Part shown: piece by piece, positions 1 to 8,784 of the stretch
Layout of the letters: the number at the start of each line of letters is the position of its first letter
Numbering within the stretch: the first letter of the stretch is position 1
Origin: Maricurvus nonylphenolicus
GTDB lineage: Bacteria; Pseudomonadota; Gammaproteobacteria; Pseudomonadales; Cellvibrionaceae
Assembly (NCBI RefSeq): GCF_042854845.1
Contig: NZ_AP031498.1
Span: forward strand, 4,650,001-4,714,000
Direction of reading: 5' to 3'
Length of the DNA: 64,000 nt
The notes under the pieces: generated by a model
Told to the model about the DNA's origin: nothing
The model's input: the letters and a program-made list of their open reading frames with translations, nothing else
Databases searched by the model: none
Program-made: the position numbers and the translations under genes

Positions 1-6
1 TTATAA

Positions 7-738
7 CTAGCGGCAACTAAAGGTCGCATTCACCGAGGCAGTCACTGCCAATTCACCAGGGTTGTAGGCCTTGGCCGAGTCATGGCTGCGCATAGCGGCC
101 ATTTCCATACGTGGCATGGGCACTGCTGCACCGCCAAGACCAATGTGTTCTGGCCGGCAGTCGCTGCCCCCCATAGCCTTGCCCAGTAATTTGGCCTGGC
201 GCATGGCATCTTTGCTGGCCAGCTCCAGGGCTTCATCTTGCAGTTCCTGTTGTTTGGAGAAGCCGAACTCAACACCGCTAAGGGTGTTAACCCCTTGGGT
301 AAATAGCAGGTCGATAATTTCCGGGTAGCGTTCAATGTCTTCCAAGGAAATGCGCAAGCTACGCACAGCCTCATAACCCATGGGCTCTTGCTTGCCACTG
401 CGGTGCTGCCAGCGCTGATTTAAACGCAACTGGCCGGCCTGGATTTGCTTGGCTTTAATGCCGCGATCATCAAGCGCAGCCAGAACGGTAGCGACCGTTT
501 GATTGGCCTGCTGCAACAGCGCATGGCTCTGCTCGCCTTGCAACCGCAGGTTAGCGTTAATCACCACGCGATCTGGTTCGGCGTTGACGACACCCTGGCC
601 GACGACACTAACGTCAAAACGACCGTCGTCCGGATGATCACTGCTGCAGGCAGATTGGGTGAATAATAACGCCGAGACACAGAGCATATGCGGCAGCTTT
701 TTAAATACAGCCAGGTTTCCAAATGAGGATAGATTCAT
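7..738 (-). CDS. SIMPL-domain (DUF541) periplasmic lipoprotein
   Basis: The 243-residue product begins with a hydrophobic leader ending in LFTQSAC, a lipobox, so it is probably a lipid-anchored envelope protein processed at about Cys31. The rest matches the SIMPL/DUF541 pattern: VVGQGVVNAEPDRVVINANL near the start of the mature chain, a central helical region with ALDDRGIKAKQI, and a C-terminal VTASVNATFSC strand. SIMPL proteins are periplasmic or outer-membrane proteins, some forming oligomeric rings; their biochemical role is poorly defined. It is the last gene of a minus-strand run dinG-yqcC-SIMPL, 36 bp after yqcC. Family call is good; function unknown. Confidence 0.85.
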   Translation of the reverse strand: MNLSSFGNLAVFKKLPHMLCVSALLFTQSACSSDHPDDGRFDVSVVGQGVVNAEPDRVVINANLRLQGEQSHALLQQANQTVATVLAALDDRGIKAKQIQAGQLRLNQRWQHRSGKQEPMGYEAVRSLRISLEDIERYPEIIDLLFTQGVNTLSGVEFGFSKQQELQDEALELASKDAMRQAKLLGKAMGGSDCRPEHIGLGGAAVPMPRMEMAAMRSHDSAKAYNPGELAVTASVNATFSCR

Positions 739-774
739 GGTGTAACTCCTTTTAACTGCGACTGTTGGTTTAAA

Positions 775-1104
775 CTACAACTGTTGGCTTAATACGCGAT
801 CAATAGTCTCCAGACGCTGAATCAACACACTGGCATCCAACGCCATGGGTTTAAAATATTCTTCTGCCATAGGGGCTATGCCACACTGTGCAGGTAGGGG
901 CAATTGCTCATCTACTAATGCCTGCATGCGATTTAGAAAGACAAACTGCAACCACTGGGAAAACGTTAGCGTATCAATGCAAAACGGCTGCTGACTGGCC
1001 AGATGCTCTGCCGGCGGAGCTTCTACTTCCCACAACCCCAAGGTTTTTAAATCCTGCTCCAGTGCCTGCAGCACATCATTTACTTCACGATAAATGGTCG
1101 ACAT
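775..1104 (-). CDS. yqcC: YqcC family protein (DUF446)
   Basis: A 109-residue soluble protein with the YqcC/DUF446 features: an N-terminal helix (VLQALEQDLKTLGLWE), the central PFCIDTLTFSQWLQFVFL stretch, and a C-terminal helix. The family is small, all-helical and of unknown function, often encoded near tRNA-modification or repair genes. The start ATG overlaps the dinG stop by one base (TGATG), so the two are translationally coupled. Confidence 0.88.
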   Translation of the reverse strand: MSTIYREVNDVLQALEQDLKTLGLWEVEAPPAEHLASQQPFCIDTLTFSQWLQFVFLNRMQALVDEQLPLPAQCGIAPMAEEYFKPMALDASVLIQRLETIDRVLSQQL

Positions 1105-3227
1105 CAGGCAATACTTCTATTAAACGGCGGCAGGGAATCCAAAATGGCTTTGCCATAACGCCTCGATACGATTCGACGGTCGAGAAGACTAATGGTTCCC
1201 GTATCCTTTTCATTACGCAGTAATCGGCCGCAGGCCTGTACCAACTTAATGGCCGCATCCGGCACGGAAATTTCCATAAATGAATTGCCGCCGCGGGCTT
1301 CGATCCATTCTGCCAATGCCGCCTCGACAGGATCATCCGGTACCGCAAACGGAATCTTGGCAATCACCACATGGCGGCAATAGTCGCCGGGTAAATCTAC
1401 CCCCTCTGCAAAACTCGCCAAGCCAAAAATCACACTGCCCTTGCCTTCATCGATGCGTTTTTTATGCTCGTCCAGCAGCGCCTGTTTGGATTTTTCACCC
1501 TGCTTAAGGATACGGTTATGCCAGGACAGGGGTAAGGCATCATAAACATCGAGCATCTGGCGGCGCGAGGAAAACAACACCAAACTGCCTTCCTGCTTAT
1601 TCAACAATTCCGGCAAGTTATCCACTAGCGACAGGGTGTGCTCCTGGGCCTTATTGGCATCACAGGCAAAACCCGGCACTTGGAGAGTCGCTTGAGCAAA
1701 GTTAAACGGGCTGGGCACTATTTGGTAATTACTGTTAGCCGGTGTGCCAGCGCGCATAAAGTAGCGATCGAATTTTTGCAGCGCCGTTAAGGTGGCCGAG
1801 GTCACCACCGCACCGCAACATTGATTCCACAGGGAATACTCCAGCGTGCGAGCCGCCATAATCGGGCTGCTGCACACCTCAATATCAATATTACCGGCGG
1901 AATCCACCAGGGTTAGCCAGCGGGCCTTGGGTACTCCACCCTCTTTATCGGGCATGGCGTAGCTAGCCCACAATTCCATATTGGCTTCGGCGCGGGATTG
2001 CCAGGTACCAAAAATCGGGAAGGCCTGCTCCAGGTCCACTTTCGGCACAGCGCAGTGCGCCTCCTCCATGGACTCAGTAATTTCATTGACGACCTTGCTC
2101 AGTAATTCCGCCAAGCGATCAAAAGCTTTCTGTATTTCGACGGCGATTAACAGTAAATCCTGGGGTACTACACCCTGCTCAAAACGATAGCGCGGGGTAT
2201 GCTCTTCCGGATCAATGGAATCGGCCAGGCTCTGTAAAATAGGTAGCGCTTTACCTACCTGCTGCTTGGCATCAAGCAACGCCGCCGGCAGCTGCTCAGC
2301 AAAGCGGTCAATATTACCGGCACCACTGACCTGTCCCATCAATGCCGATAACTGTTTCTGACTTTGTTCCAGCCATTTACTGGTCGACATAATACGGCTG
2401 TGATGGGCAAAGTGGTTGATGGCTTTGTCTGGCAATTGATGGCCTTCATCGAAGATATAAATGGCATCACTGGGTGCTGGCAAAATAGCACCGCCTCCCA
2501 AGGCCAGATCCGCCAACACCAGATCGTGATTGGTGACAATTACATCGGTACTGCCGAGATTATCGCGGGCTTTAAGGAAGCTACAGGCAGACACATTGGA
2601 ACAACGGCGCCCCGTACACTGGCGGTGATCGGTGGTGACCCGGCGCCAGACATCATCCTCAATGCCATCGGACCAGTTATCTCGGTCACCATCCCATTTG
2701 TTCGACGCCATGGCATCCACCATGGAACTGTAAATTTTTACCGCCTCTTCGCTGACCTGAGGCATTTCATCTTCATACAGCGCCTGAGTCGGATTGCTTG
2801 CACTCTCATGGTCCATCAGCAGCCTATCGAGCTTCGATAAGCACAAATATCGACCACGCCCCTTGGCTAGACTGAAGGAAAAAGACAGGCCACTGTGGCG
2901 TTTCACTTCCGGCAAATCCTTATTAACGATCTGCTCTTGCAGGGCAACCGTGGCTGTGGAGACCACCAGTTTTTTGCCCAAATACTTGGCAATCGGCAAG
3001 GCCGCCAATAAATAAGCCACGGTTTTACCGGTACCTGTACCGGCCTCTACCACACATACATGGCCCTCGGACTGGCGCTCGCCTTCGTCATCCAGCTCAA
3101 TATTACCGAGGGTTTTGGCGATTTCGGCAATCATCAGCTTTTGCCCATAGCGGGCCTTTAACTCCCGGCTCTGGAGAAATTCACTGTAGGCGGTCTGGAT
3201 AGTTCTTTTGAGGTCGTTGGAAAGCAT
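1104..3227 (-). CDS. dinG: ATP-dependent DNA helicase DinG
   Basis: A 707-residue XPD-like superfamily 2 helicase that unwinds 5'-3', including R-loops and D-loops. Visible motifs: Walker A EAGTGTGKTVAYL at about residue 62, four cysteines of the iron-sulfur cluster (GRYLC, then CTGRRC and SAC), a DEGH box (FDEGHQLPD), SATL, and the C-terminal motif VI region QACGRLLRNEKDTG. Length matches E. coli DinG. It heads the minus-strand operon with yqcC and the SIMPL gene. The upstream 311 bp hold its promoter; no clear LexA box (CTG-N10-CAG) was recognised there. Confidence 0.96.
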   Translation of the reverse strand: MLSNDLKRTIQTAYSEFLQSRELKARYGQKLMIAEIAKTLGNIELDDEGERQSEGHVCVVEAGTGTGKTVAYLLAALPIAKYLGKKLVVSTATVALQEQIVNKDLPEVKRHSGLSFSFSLAKGRGRYLCLSKLDRLLMDHESASNPTQALYEDEMPQVSEEAVKIYSSMVDAMASNKWDGDRDNWSDGIEDDVWRRVTTDHRQCTGRRCSNVSACSFLKARDNLGSTDVIVTNHDLVLADLALGGGAILPAPSDAIYIFDEGHQLPDKAINHFAHHSRIMSTSKWLEQSQKQLSALMGQVSGAGNIDRFAEQLPAALLDAKQQVGKALPILQSLADSIDPEEHTPRYRFEQGVVPQDLLLIAVEIQKAFDRLAELLSKVVNEITESMEEAHCAVPKVDLEQAFPIFGTWQSRAEANMELWASYAMPDKEGGVPKARWLTLVDSAGNIDIEVCSSPIMAARTLEYSLWNQCCGAVVTSATLTALQKFDRYFMRAGTPANSNYQIVPSPFNFAQATLQVPGFACDANKAQEHTLSLVDNLPELLNKQEGSLVLFSSRRQMLDVYDALPLSWHNRILKQGEKSKQALLDEHKKRIDEGKGSVIFGLASFAEGVDLPGDYCRHVVIAKIPFAVPDDPVEAALAEWIEARGGNSFMEISVPDAAIKLVQACGRLLRNEKDTGTISLLDRRIVSRRYGKAILDSLPPFNRSIA

Positions 3228-3538
3228 CTATTCACTAGTTTGATAAAAGTTGCACGCTATTTGCTAATCACTTACTGGAAGTTGTTGACGAGAGCGTGCA
3301 GTACGTCATTCCAAAGATGCAATGGTACCGTTTCTTGGGTTTGGAAACATCAGTGACGCTTAATACAACCGAAAAGACATTAAAAGTCTCAATGTTCACG
3401 GAACGGACACCCAAAAGGAACATTTCCGTCATCTTAGGCCATTAACGTAGCTCCACCCAACAAGCGCTGACTATGCGCCTATTTAGTGCCCACAACAGGC
3501 CCTAACAATGACCCGAACCCATAACGGAGGGAATCACG
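3228..3538. other. divergent intergenic region dinG / thiolase
   Basis: This 311-bp gap separates divergent genes and must hold both promoters. A 7-bp inverted repeat AATGTTC (3391-3397) and GAACATT (3418-3424) could be a regulator site for the thiolase. A GGAGG Shine-Dalgarno lies just before the thiolase ATG at 3539. No ORF or RNA gene is supported. Confidence 0.4.
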
Positions 3539-4708
3539 ATGGATGAGGTGTACATTATTGCCGCCGGACACATTCCGGTCGGTAAGTACCCAGAAAGCAA
3601 CCCCGCTAAGCTAGGCGGCGAGGCAGTCGTTAACGCACTAGCTAACGCCGATATCGCCCCAGAAATGATCGGCGCACTCTATGCAGGCAATATGCTGTCT
3701 GGCATTTTAAGTGACCAGCAACTGCTCGCTACGCTTATTGCCAACAACGCTGGCTTGACCACCTGTGAGGCTATCACCGCCGAAGGTGCCTGTGGCTCCG
3801 GTGCGGCAGCTATGCGTCTGGGTGTTATGGCCGTTGCATCAGGCTGTCACAAAGCCGTTGTCGTCTGTGGTGCCGAGCAAATGACCCACAAAGACCACGC
3901 CGCCGTTACCCACGGCTTAGCCACCGGCAGCCACTGGCCCTCTGAGGGCGGTGAAGGTAAAACCTTTATCTCGCTGAATGCGGCATTGATGCAAGCCTAT
4001 ATGTCAGCCTACGACATTGAACACGAAGCCTTTGCCAACTTTTCGATTTCAGCCCACGCCAACGGCTATAACAGCCCACACGCGATGCTGCACAAGCTGA
4101 TCGACAAGGAAACTTATATCAATGGCCGTGAGCTAACAGCACCGATCACCCTGTTCGACGCCCCACCGATTTGTGACGGTGCCGCCGCACTGATTCTGGT
4201 GAATAAGGATATCGCCATGGCCGCTCGCGCAACCGGTCAGCCTATCGTTAAGGTACTGGCCAGCTCGGCCTCAACCGATAAGCTTGCCATCAAGGAAAGG
4301 GAATCGCTGCTGGAGCTAAAAGCCTCGCGTATTGGTGGCCAAATGGCTTACCAACAGGCCGGCATTACCCCTGCGGACCTGGACTTCCTGGAACTGCATG
4401 ACGCCTATACGATCATGAACACCCTAAGCCTGGAAGCCCTGGGTTTTGCCGATCGAGGCCACGGAACGGAATTGGCGGTTAATGAGCAGATTACCCTTAA
4501 CGGTGAAATTCCTATCAGCACCTTTGGCGGTTTGAAGTCCCGCGGCCATCCAGTGGGCGCTACCGGTGTTTACCAGCTGGTTGAATGCTTCCTGCAACTG
4601 ACAGACCGCGCTGGCGAGAATCAGGTGAAAGGTGCCGAAGTTGGTCTGGCGCAAAGCTTTGGTGGCGCAGCCTCCTCAGCCTTTACCCACATTCTGGCCG
4701 CCGCCTAA
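3539..4708 (+). CDS. SCP-x-type thiolase (acetyl-CoA acetyltransferase-like)
   Basis: The 389-residue product is a thiolase-fold enzyme. The acylated cysteine is in EGACGSGAAAM (about Cys86), the active-site histidine is in ELHDAYTIM, and the C-terminal GHPVGATG motif is present. The wording of these motifs matches the SCP-x/archaeal type thiolases rather than the classical FadA/PhaA type, whose second catalytic cysteine (CxG near the C-terminus) is absent. It may cleave or condense acyl-CoA thioesters, but the substrate cannot be read from sequence. Its last 33 bases overlap the 3' end of the opposite-strand gene. Confidence 0.85.
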   Translation: MDEVYIIAAGHIPVGKYPESNPAKLGGEAVVNALANADIAPEMIGALYAGNMLSGILSDQQLLATLIANNAGLTTCEAITAEGACGSGAAAMRLGVMAVASGCHKAVVVCGAEQMTHKDHAAVTHGLATGSHWPSEGGEGKTFISLNAALMQAYMSAYDIEHEAFANFSISAHANGYNSPHAMLHKLIDKETYINGRELTAPITLFDAPPICDGAAALILVNKDIAMAARATGQPIVKVLASSASTDKLAIKERESLLELKASRIGGQMAYQQAGITPADLDFLELHDAYTIMNTLSLEALGFADRGHGTELAVNEQITLNGEIPISTFGGLKSRGHPVGATGVYQLVECFLQLTDRAGENQVKGAEVGLAQSFGGAASSAFTHILAAA

Positions 4709-5347
4709 GTCAGGTTGCGAGGCAAGTAATGTGATTTGGCGATCCTGGGTTCGACTCAGGGTTGCCATGGCTGCGCACGCACCCAGTAAAGCCATCAGCA
4801 TATCGGCCTGAGTATCCCAGACATCCCCCTGCTCAGCCAGAAACACCTCTCGCTCGACATCAAGCAACAACGCTATACGCCATTCGATCAGTTCATAGCC
4901 TGCGCTAACGGCCAGACAAAAGGCCACTACCCACAGCATTTGCCAGAAGCGACCATTGATTAACTGACGCCGTATAACAAATTCTCGCACCGCCACTGCC
5001 GGCACAAATCCCTGTAGAAAATGCACCAGGCGGTCAAAATGGTTGCGCTGCCAATCCAGTTCTGCAGCCAGCCAATCAAATAGAGGTACGCGGGAAAAAC
5101 TGTAGTGACCACCCAGCATCAAGATCAAACAAAACAGCAGTATCAGTTGATAACTTAAAGGCGTTAAGGGGAAAATTCGCCGCGTCAGTAACAGCAGACC
5201 CAGCGCAATAAGTGCAGGTGTCACTTCCAGCGCCCAAACCAAACGATTAAACGGCGCAATAGAGGAGACAACAAAAGCCACGGCGAACACCCCCAGCCAC
5301 AAGTGCCAACCAAATGCTTTCAGCCGCTCTTTATGCCCCTGTTCCAT
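4676..5347 (-). CDS. YjdF-like (DUF2238) inner-membrane protein
   Basis: This 223-residue protein has five or six predicted membrane segments. It also has the DUF2238/YjdF signature residues NHFDRLVHFLQGF, SAGYELIEW and QGDVWDTQADMLMALLG. The conserved His, Asp and Glu residues near the membrane suggest an enzymatic or metal-binding role, but none has been established for the family. The 3' end overlaps the thiolase coding region by 33 bp in convergent orientation. Confidence 0.85.
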   Translation of the reverse strand: MEQGHKERLKAFGWHLWLGVFAVAFVVSSIAPFNRLVWALEVTPALIALGLLLLTRRIFPLTPLSYQLILLFCLILMLGGHYSFSRVPLFDWLAAELDWQRNHFDRLVHFLQGFVPAVAVREFVIRRQLINGRFWQMLWVVAFCLAVSAGYELIEWRIALLLDVEREVFLAEQGDVWDTQADMLMALLGACAAMATLSRTQDRQITLLASQPDLGGGQNVGKG

Positions 5348-5474
5348 CTGAGTCGAACTCCCGCGCCCCTGTCGCTTGCCACAACATTTGGTCGCAATTT
5401 ATACTAAACTTAGTAATAAGAAAGCCGATAGAACCCTATGTTAGCGTAATAACAAATCCGGGGATGGCCTATTC

Positions 5475-5948
5475 ATGCAAAGCGGCGAAACGACTATGAG
5501 TCAAGATGGACGCAAACGTATTTCGCTCTATATCATCATAGTCGCTATGGTGATTGTGCTTAGCTCTGGCCTGACGGTTTATATCACTCAGAGCTCCAGC
5601 AGCCAATTTAGCAGTGGCTTTAGCGGTACAAAACGTAGCTCGGCAAACAACGAAGACTATAAACACTACGGTATTTTTGCCGGCTATGATGTCTGTAAGG
5701 AAGCCATTATCAACGGTGCCAATGGCCAGGTTATGGTGATTGAGTCCGATGATCGTACCGCCCATTACCGGGGCTACAACGATACCAACGTGATAACCTT
5801 TAGCGCCGAGGTCAAACCCAACGCCATCCCCTTCCTCTCTGAGCAACGCTCCACCTACCACGTCTCTGTTCGGTGTGCGACCTCAGCCAAGGACAACCAA
5901 TTGGTAAACCTAAGCTGGCTCACCACCGATACCTATGGCGTTCAATAA
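5475..5948 (+). CDS. single-pass membrane-anchored protein, unknown function
   Basis: A 157-residue protein with a short cytoplasmic N-terminus, one hydrophobic segment at about residues 18-37 (ISLYIIIVAMVIVLSSG), and a Ser-rich linker. A periplasmic domain of about 100 residues follows, with two cysteines (VCKEAI and VRCATS) that could form a disulfide. A second ATG at 5496 is an equally plausible start, because neither has a strong ribosome site. A 14-bp perfect inverted repeat (TACTAA-AC-TTAGTA, 5402-5415) lies upstream. No family was recognised. Confidence 0.6.
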   Translation: MQSGETTMSQDGRKRISLYIIIVAMVIVLSSGLTVYITQSSSSQFSSGFSGTKRSSANNEDYKHYGIFAGYDVCKEAIINGANGQVMVIESDDRTAHYRGYNDTNVITFSAEVKPNAIPFLSEQRSTYHVSVRCATSAKDNQLVNLSWLTTDTYGVQ

Positions 5949-6053
5949 ACCCTCCTCCGGTGTCACTAAATAGCACATCCAGTGCCCTGTTTTGAATCAT
6001 ACAACCTGCAGTTATAAGCTCAAAAACGCTTATCGCAATTTAATCCAATAATT

Positions 6054-6070
6054 TTGCTGCACTGCAACAA
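6054..6070. promoter_or_regulatory. candidate PhaR operator 1 (TGC-rich)
   Basis: The palindrome-like sequence TTGCTGCACTGCAACAA sits immediately upstream of the putative phasin -35 box. PhaR proteins are known to bind TGC-rich sites of the type CTGC-N3/4-GCAG near phasin genes, and phaR lies 2.7 kb downstream in this window. The match is by eye. Confidence 0.45.
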
Positions 6071-6078
6071 ATTTGTCG

Positions 6079-6106
6079 TTGACCGGTATTTACTATCCTG
6101 TGTAGA
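6079..6106 (+). promoter_or_regulatory. putative sigma-70 promoter of phasin gene
   Basis: TTGACC (6079-6084), a 16-bp spacer, and TGTAGA (6101-6106) form a plausible promoter whose start would fall about 45 bp before the phasin ATG. It is flanked by the two TGC-rich palindromes, an arrangement expected for repression by PhaR. Confidence 0.4.
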
Positions 6107-6120
6107 CTTATCCTGCCAAT

Positions 6121-6135
6121 TGCTGCAATGCAGCA
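6121..6135. promoter_or_regulatory. candidate PhaR operator 2 (CTGC-N3-GCAG)
   Basis: TGCTGCAATGCAGCA contains an exact CTGC-AAT-GCAG (6123-6133), the published form of the PhaR recognition sequence. It overlaps the predicted early transcribed region of the phasin gene, 22 bp before its ATG. Confidence 0.5.
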
Positions 6136-6156
6136 TAACTTTCAAGGAGAAATACC

Positions 6157-6525
6157 ATGTTCGATCAAATCACAGAGCAGTTCCAAAAATCCATGAAGCC
6201 AATGAGCGAGCTGGCAGCTATCAACGTTAAAGCCACCGAGCAGCTGATGCAGCAGCAAACCAGCCTGTTCACTGGCATGATGAACGACGGCATGACCTTC
6301 GCCCAAGGCCTGAGCGGTCAAAAAGATGTTGCTGCCGTTATGGAAGCTCAAAAATCTTACGCTGAAGGTGTTCAGGAAAAAGTCGTATCTGCCGCCAAAG
6401 ATGCCTACGCCGTAATCACCGAAACTCAAGAAAAAGCCAGCGAAGTTCTGAAAGGTGCTTTCGCCGAAGCTAAAGAGACTGCTTCTGCTGTTGCCACCAA
6501 GGCAACCGCCAAAGCTTCCAAGTAA
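6157..6525 (+). CDS. phaP: phasin family protein (PHA granule coat)
   Basis: A 122-residue amphipathic helical protein of the phasin_2 type. It starts MFDQITEQFQKSMKPMSEL, has a central QQQTSLFTGMM segment, and ends in an Ala/Lys-rich tail (KATAKASK). Phasins coat polyhydroxyalkanoate granules and control their number and size. An AAGGAG ribosome site precedes the ATG. It is the first gene of the PHA locus and is followed by a strong terminator before phaZ. Confidence 0.9.
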   Translation: MFDQITEQFQKSMKPMSELAAINVKATEQLMQQQTSLFTGMMNDGMTFAQGLSGQKDVAAVMEAQKSYAEGVQEKVVSAAKDAYAVITETQEKASEVLKGAFAEAKETASAVATKATAKASK

Positions 6526-6645
6526 GTTTTAACAAGCTGTGAGTCGAACCAGCCACGGACTGGTTGGTTTTGGGCCGTTATGTATAGGCCCCTGGAGAGT
6601 GATCGCTCCGGTTGTGTGGTAGACCTTGGCACAGCGCTCTCCAAA

Positions 6646-6691
6646 CTCTTACCGCCCGGTAACACGAAGGCGGTAAGAGCTATTTCTTTTT
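6646..6691 (+). terminator. rho-independent terminator after phasin gene
   Basis: Perfect 11-bp arms CTCTTACCGCC (6646-6656) and GGCGGTAAGAG (6669-6679) are followed by the T-rich run TATTTCTTTTT. The structure ends about 40 bp before the phaZ start. It should make phasin mRNA more abundant than read-through message for phaZ. Confidence 0.85.
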
Positions 6692-6731
6692 GGCATTCGC
6701 CGTTAACTGCAGATCAACCAGAGACATCGTT

Positions 6732-7949
6732 ATGCGCTATCAAGCTTACGACTACTACGCCAAAGCCGCCAAAGCCTTTCACGATCTGTACAGCTACACA
6801 CATGACGTGACCAGTCACCCGCTGAATCCGTTTGCCAACTCCTGGCTCGGCAGGGCCACCAATGCCAGCTTGGAAACCATGATGCGTTTGACCAAACGCT
6901 ACGACAAGCTGGAGTTCGACATCGACAGCGTACCCGTTAAAGGCAAACGCATTCCGGTGCACGAAGAGATTGTGGTTTACAAGCCCTTCTGTAACCTGCT
7001 GCACTTTAATCGTGTAGGCCAAAAAGATAAAAGCAAAGTGCTATTGGTAGCGCCACTATCAGGCCACCATGCCACGCTGCTCAAAGGTACCGTCGAAGCG
7101 CTACTGCCCGATCACGAGGTGTATATCACTGACTGGCTTGATGCTCGTGAAGTGCCACTTGAAGAGGGCGAATTTAATTTCGACCGCTACGTTACTTATT
7201 TAATTGAATTCTTACAGTTCCTGGGCGAAGACACCCATATGCTGGCCATCTGCCAGCCAACCGTTCAGGCGCTGATTGCCACTGCCGTGATGGCGGAACA
7301 AAAAGATCCCGCCACACCAAAGTCGCTGACCTTAATGGCTGGCCCCATTGATACCAGTAAAAACCCAACACGGGTTAATGAGTACGCCACCAAACACAGC
7401 ATGGACTGGTTCCGCGGATTCGCCATTATGACCGTCCCCAGTGGCTATCCCGGCGCAGGGCGCAAAGTGTATCCCGGCTTCTTGCAGCTGGGCGGTTTCC
7501 TGAGCATGAATCTGGAAAGCCATATTAAAAAATTCCAGCTCTTCTTCGGCAACCTGCTCACTGGAGATCAGGAGGATGCCGATCGCTTCCGTGCCTTCTA
7601 CGATGAATATATGGCGGTACTGGATATGCCCGCCGAGTTTTACCTGGAAACCATCAATGTGGTCTTCAAAAGTAATGCCCTGGTTCGCCGCTCGGTAACC
7701 TACTTAGGCAAACCGGTAAACTTTGAAGCTATTGATAATACCGCCCTGCTCACCGTTGAAGGTGCCAATGATGATATTTGTGGTATTGGCCAAACCGAAG
7801 CTGCCCAACATCTGTGCAGTAATATCCCGAAAAAAATGCGTAAACATCACCTGCAGGAAGGCGCTGGCCATTACGGTATCTTCAGTGGCTCCAAATACCG
7901 CAAGCATGTGCGCCCGCTGGTTACCGAATTTATTCACAAATACGATTAA
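6732..7949 (+). CDS. phaZ: intracellular polyhydroxybutyrate depolymerase
   Basis: The 405-residue protein belongs to the intracellular PHB depolymerase family (PhaZ1 type, alpha/beta hydrolase with a nucleophilic cysteine). The nucleophile is in MLAICQPTVQAL (about Cys174), the acid in the VEGANDDICG region, and the histidine in EGAGHYGIFSG near the C-terminus. It mobilises stored polymer, releasing 3-hydroxybutyrate for the dehydrogenase encoded next. The ATG at 6732 (MRYQAYDYY) was chosen because the longer frame begins at a TTG at 6690 that overlaps the terminator T-run. Confidence 0.92.
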   Translation: MRYQAYDYYAKAAKAFHDLYSYTHDVTSHPLNPFANSWLGRATNASLETMMRLTKRYDKLEFDIDSVPVKGKRIPVHEEIVVYKPFCNLLHFNRVGQKDKSKVLLVAPLSGHHATLLKGTVEALLPDHEVYITDWLDAREVPLEEGEFNFDRYVTYLIEFLQFLGEDTHMLAICQPTVQALIATAVMAEQKDPATPKSLTLMAGPIDTSKNPTRVNEYATKHSMDWFRGFAIMTVPSGYPGAGRKVYPGFLQLGGFLSMNLESHIKKFQLFFGNLLTGDQEDADRFRAFYDEYMAVLDMPAEFYLETINVVFKSNALVRRSVTYLGKPVNFEAIDNTALLTVEGANDDICGIGQTEAAQHLCSNIPKKMRKHHLQEGAGHYGIFSGSKYRKHVRPLVTEFIHKYD

Positions 7950-7964
7950 GCGGGCGAGGTAATT

Positions 7965-8771
7965 ATGACAACACTAGCCACCTCTCCAGTTGCCACACAC
8001 CAATTACCCATTGCCCTTGTGACTGGCGCTGGCAGTGGTATCGGCCAAGCCGTGGCCATACATTTAGCGGGCCTGGGTTACCATCTGCTGGTGACCGATG
8101 TTAACTCGTCAGCGGCTGAGCAAACCGTTGCCGCGATTGCCGCCGAAGGCGGTAGCGCCAGCAGCCATAAACTCGATGTCACCTCCGAGGAAGACATTGA
8201 GCTAATCACACAAACCATTCGCCAGGACTTTGGCCGTATTGACGTGCTGGTTAACAATGCTGGTATTCAACACGTGGCCAAACTGGAAGAATTCCCGGTC
8301 GACAGGTGGAAATTGATTAACGATATTTTGTTAGTCGGCCCCGCTATGCTGACACGGGCACTGCTGCCATTAATGCGTGAACAAAACTACGGCCGCATAG
8401 TCAATATCGGTTCCATCCACGGTTTGATTGCCTCACCGTTTAAAAGCGCTTACGTCGCCGCAAAACATGGTTTGTTGGGTTTTTCCAAGGTCATTGCCCT
8501 GGAAACCGCCGAGCAAGATATTACCATCAACACCCTGTGCCCCGCCTATGTGAAAACCGCACTGGTGGAACAGCAGATCACCGCCCAGGCGGCCGAGCAC
8601 GGTATCAGCGAAGATGAAGTAATTAATGAGATTATGCTGGCACCTATGCCGAAAAAGAGTTTTATCAGCACCGATGAGCTGTGTGGAAGTATTGGTTATG
8701 TGATCAGCGATGCAGCCCGTAATATGACCGGACAAACGCTGGTACTGGACGGTGCCTGGACCGCCCGCTAG
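7965..8771 (+). CDS. bdhA: 3-hydroxybutyrate dehydrogenase (SDR family)
   Basis: A 268-residue short-chain dehydrogenase with the cofactor motif VTGAGSGIGQAVA, NNAGIQHV, a catalytic Ser in NIGSIHG and YVAAKHG as the Tyr-Lys pair. The Gln in NAGIQH, the LPLMREQNYGRIVNIGSIHG and AYVKTALVEQQI stretches are typical of D-3-hydroxybutyrate dehydrogenases, which oxidise the monomer to acetoacetate with NAD+. The gene begins 15 bp after phaZ, so the two are probably one operon. About 15 extra residues precede the usual N-terminus. Confidence 0.88.
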   Translation: MTTLATSPVATHQLPIALVTGAGSGIGQAVAIHLAGLGYHLLVTDVNSSAAEQTVAAIAAEGGSASSHKLDVTSEEDIELITQTIRQDFGRIDVLVNNAGIQHVAKLEEFPVDRWKLINDILLVGPAMLTRALLPLMREQNYGRIVNIGSIHGLIASPFKSAYVAAKHGLLGFSKVIALETAEQDITINTLCPAYVKTALVEQQITAQAAEHGISEDEVINEIMLAPMPKKSFISTDELCGSIGYVISDAARNMTGQTLVLDGAWTAR

Positions 8772-8784
8772 GCGCAGGCCCTGA

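Noticed and set aside
2364..2840. 158-codon frame antisense to dinG
   Set aside because: DinG motifs on the opposite strand are unambiguous; this is a shadow frame.
3539..4708. Thiolase as the PhaA of the PHA locus
   Set aside because: It has SCP-x-type motifs without the second catalytic cysteine region of PhaA and is not in the phasin-phaC cluster; no PhaB is present in the window.
6690..6731. 14-codon N-terminal extension of phaZ
   Set aside because: It starts at a TTG that overlaps the terminator T-run; the internal ATG at 6732 gives the expected family length.
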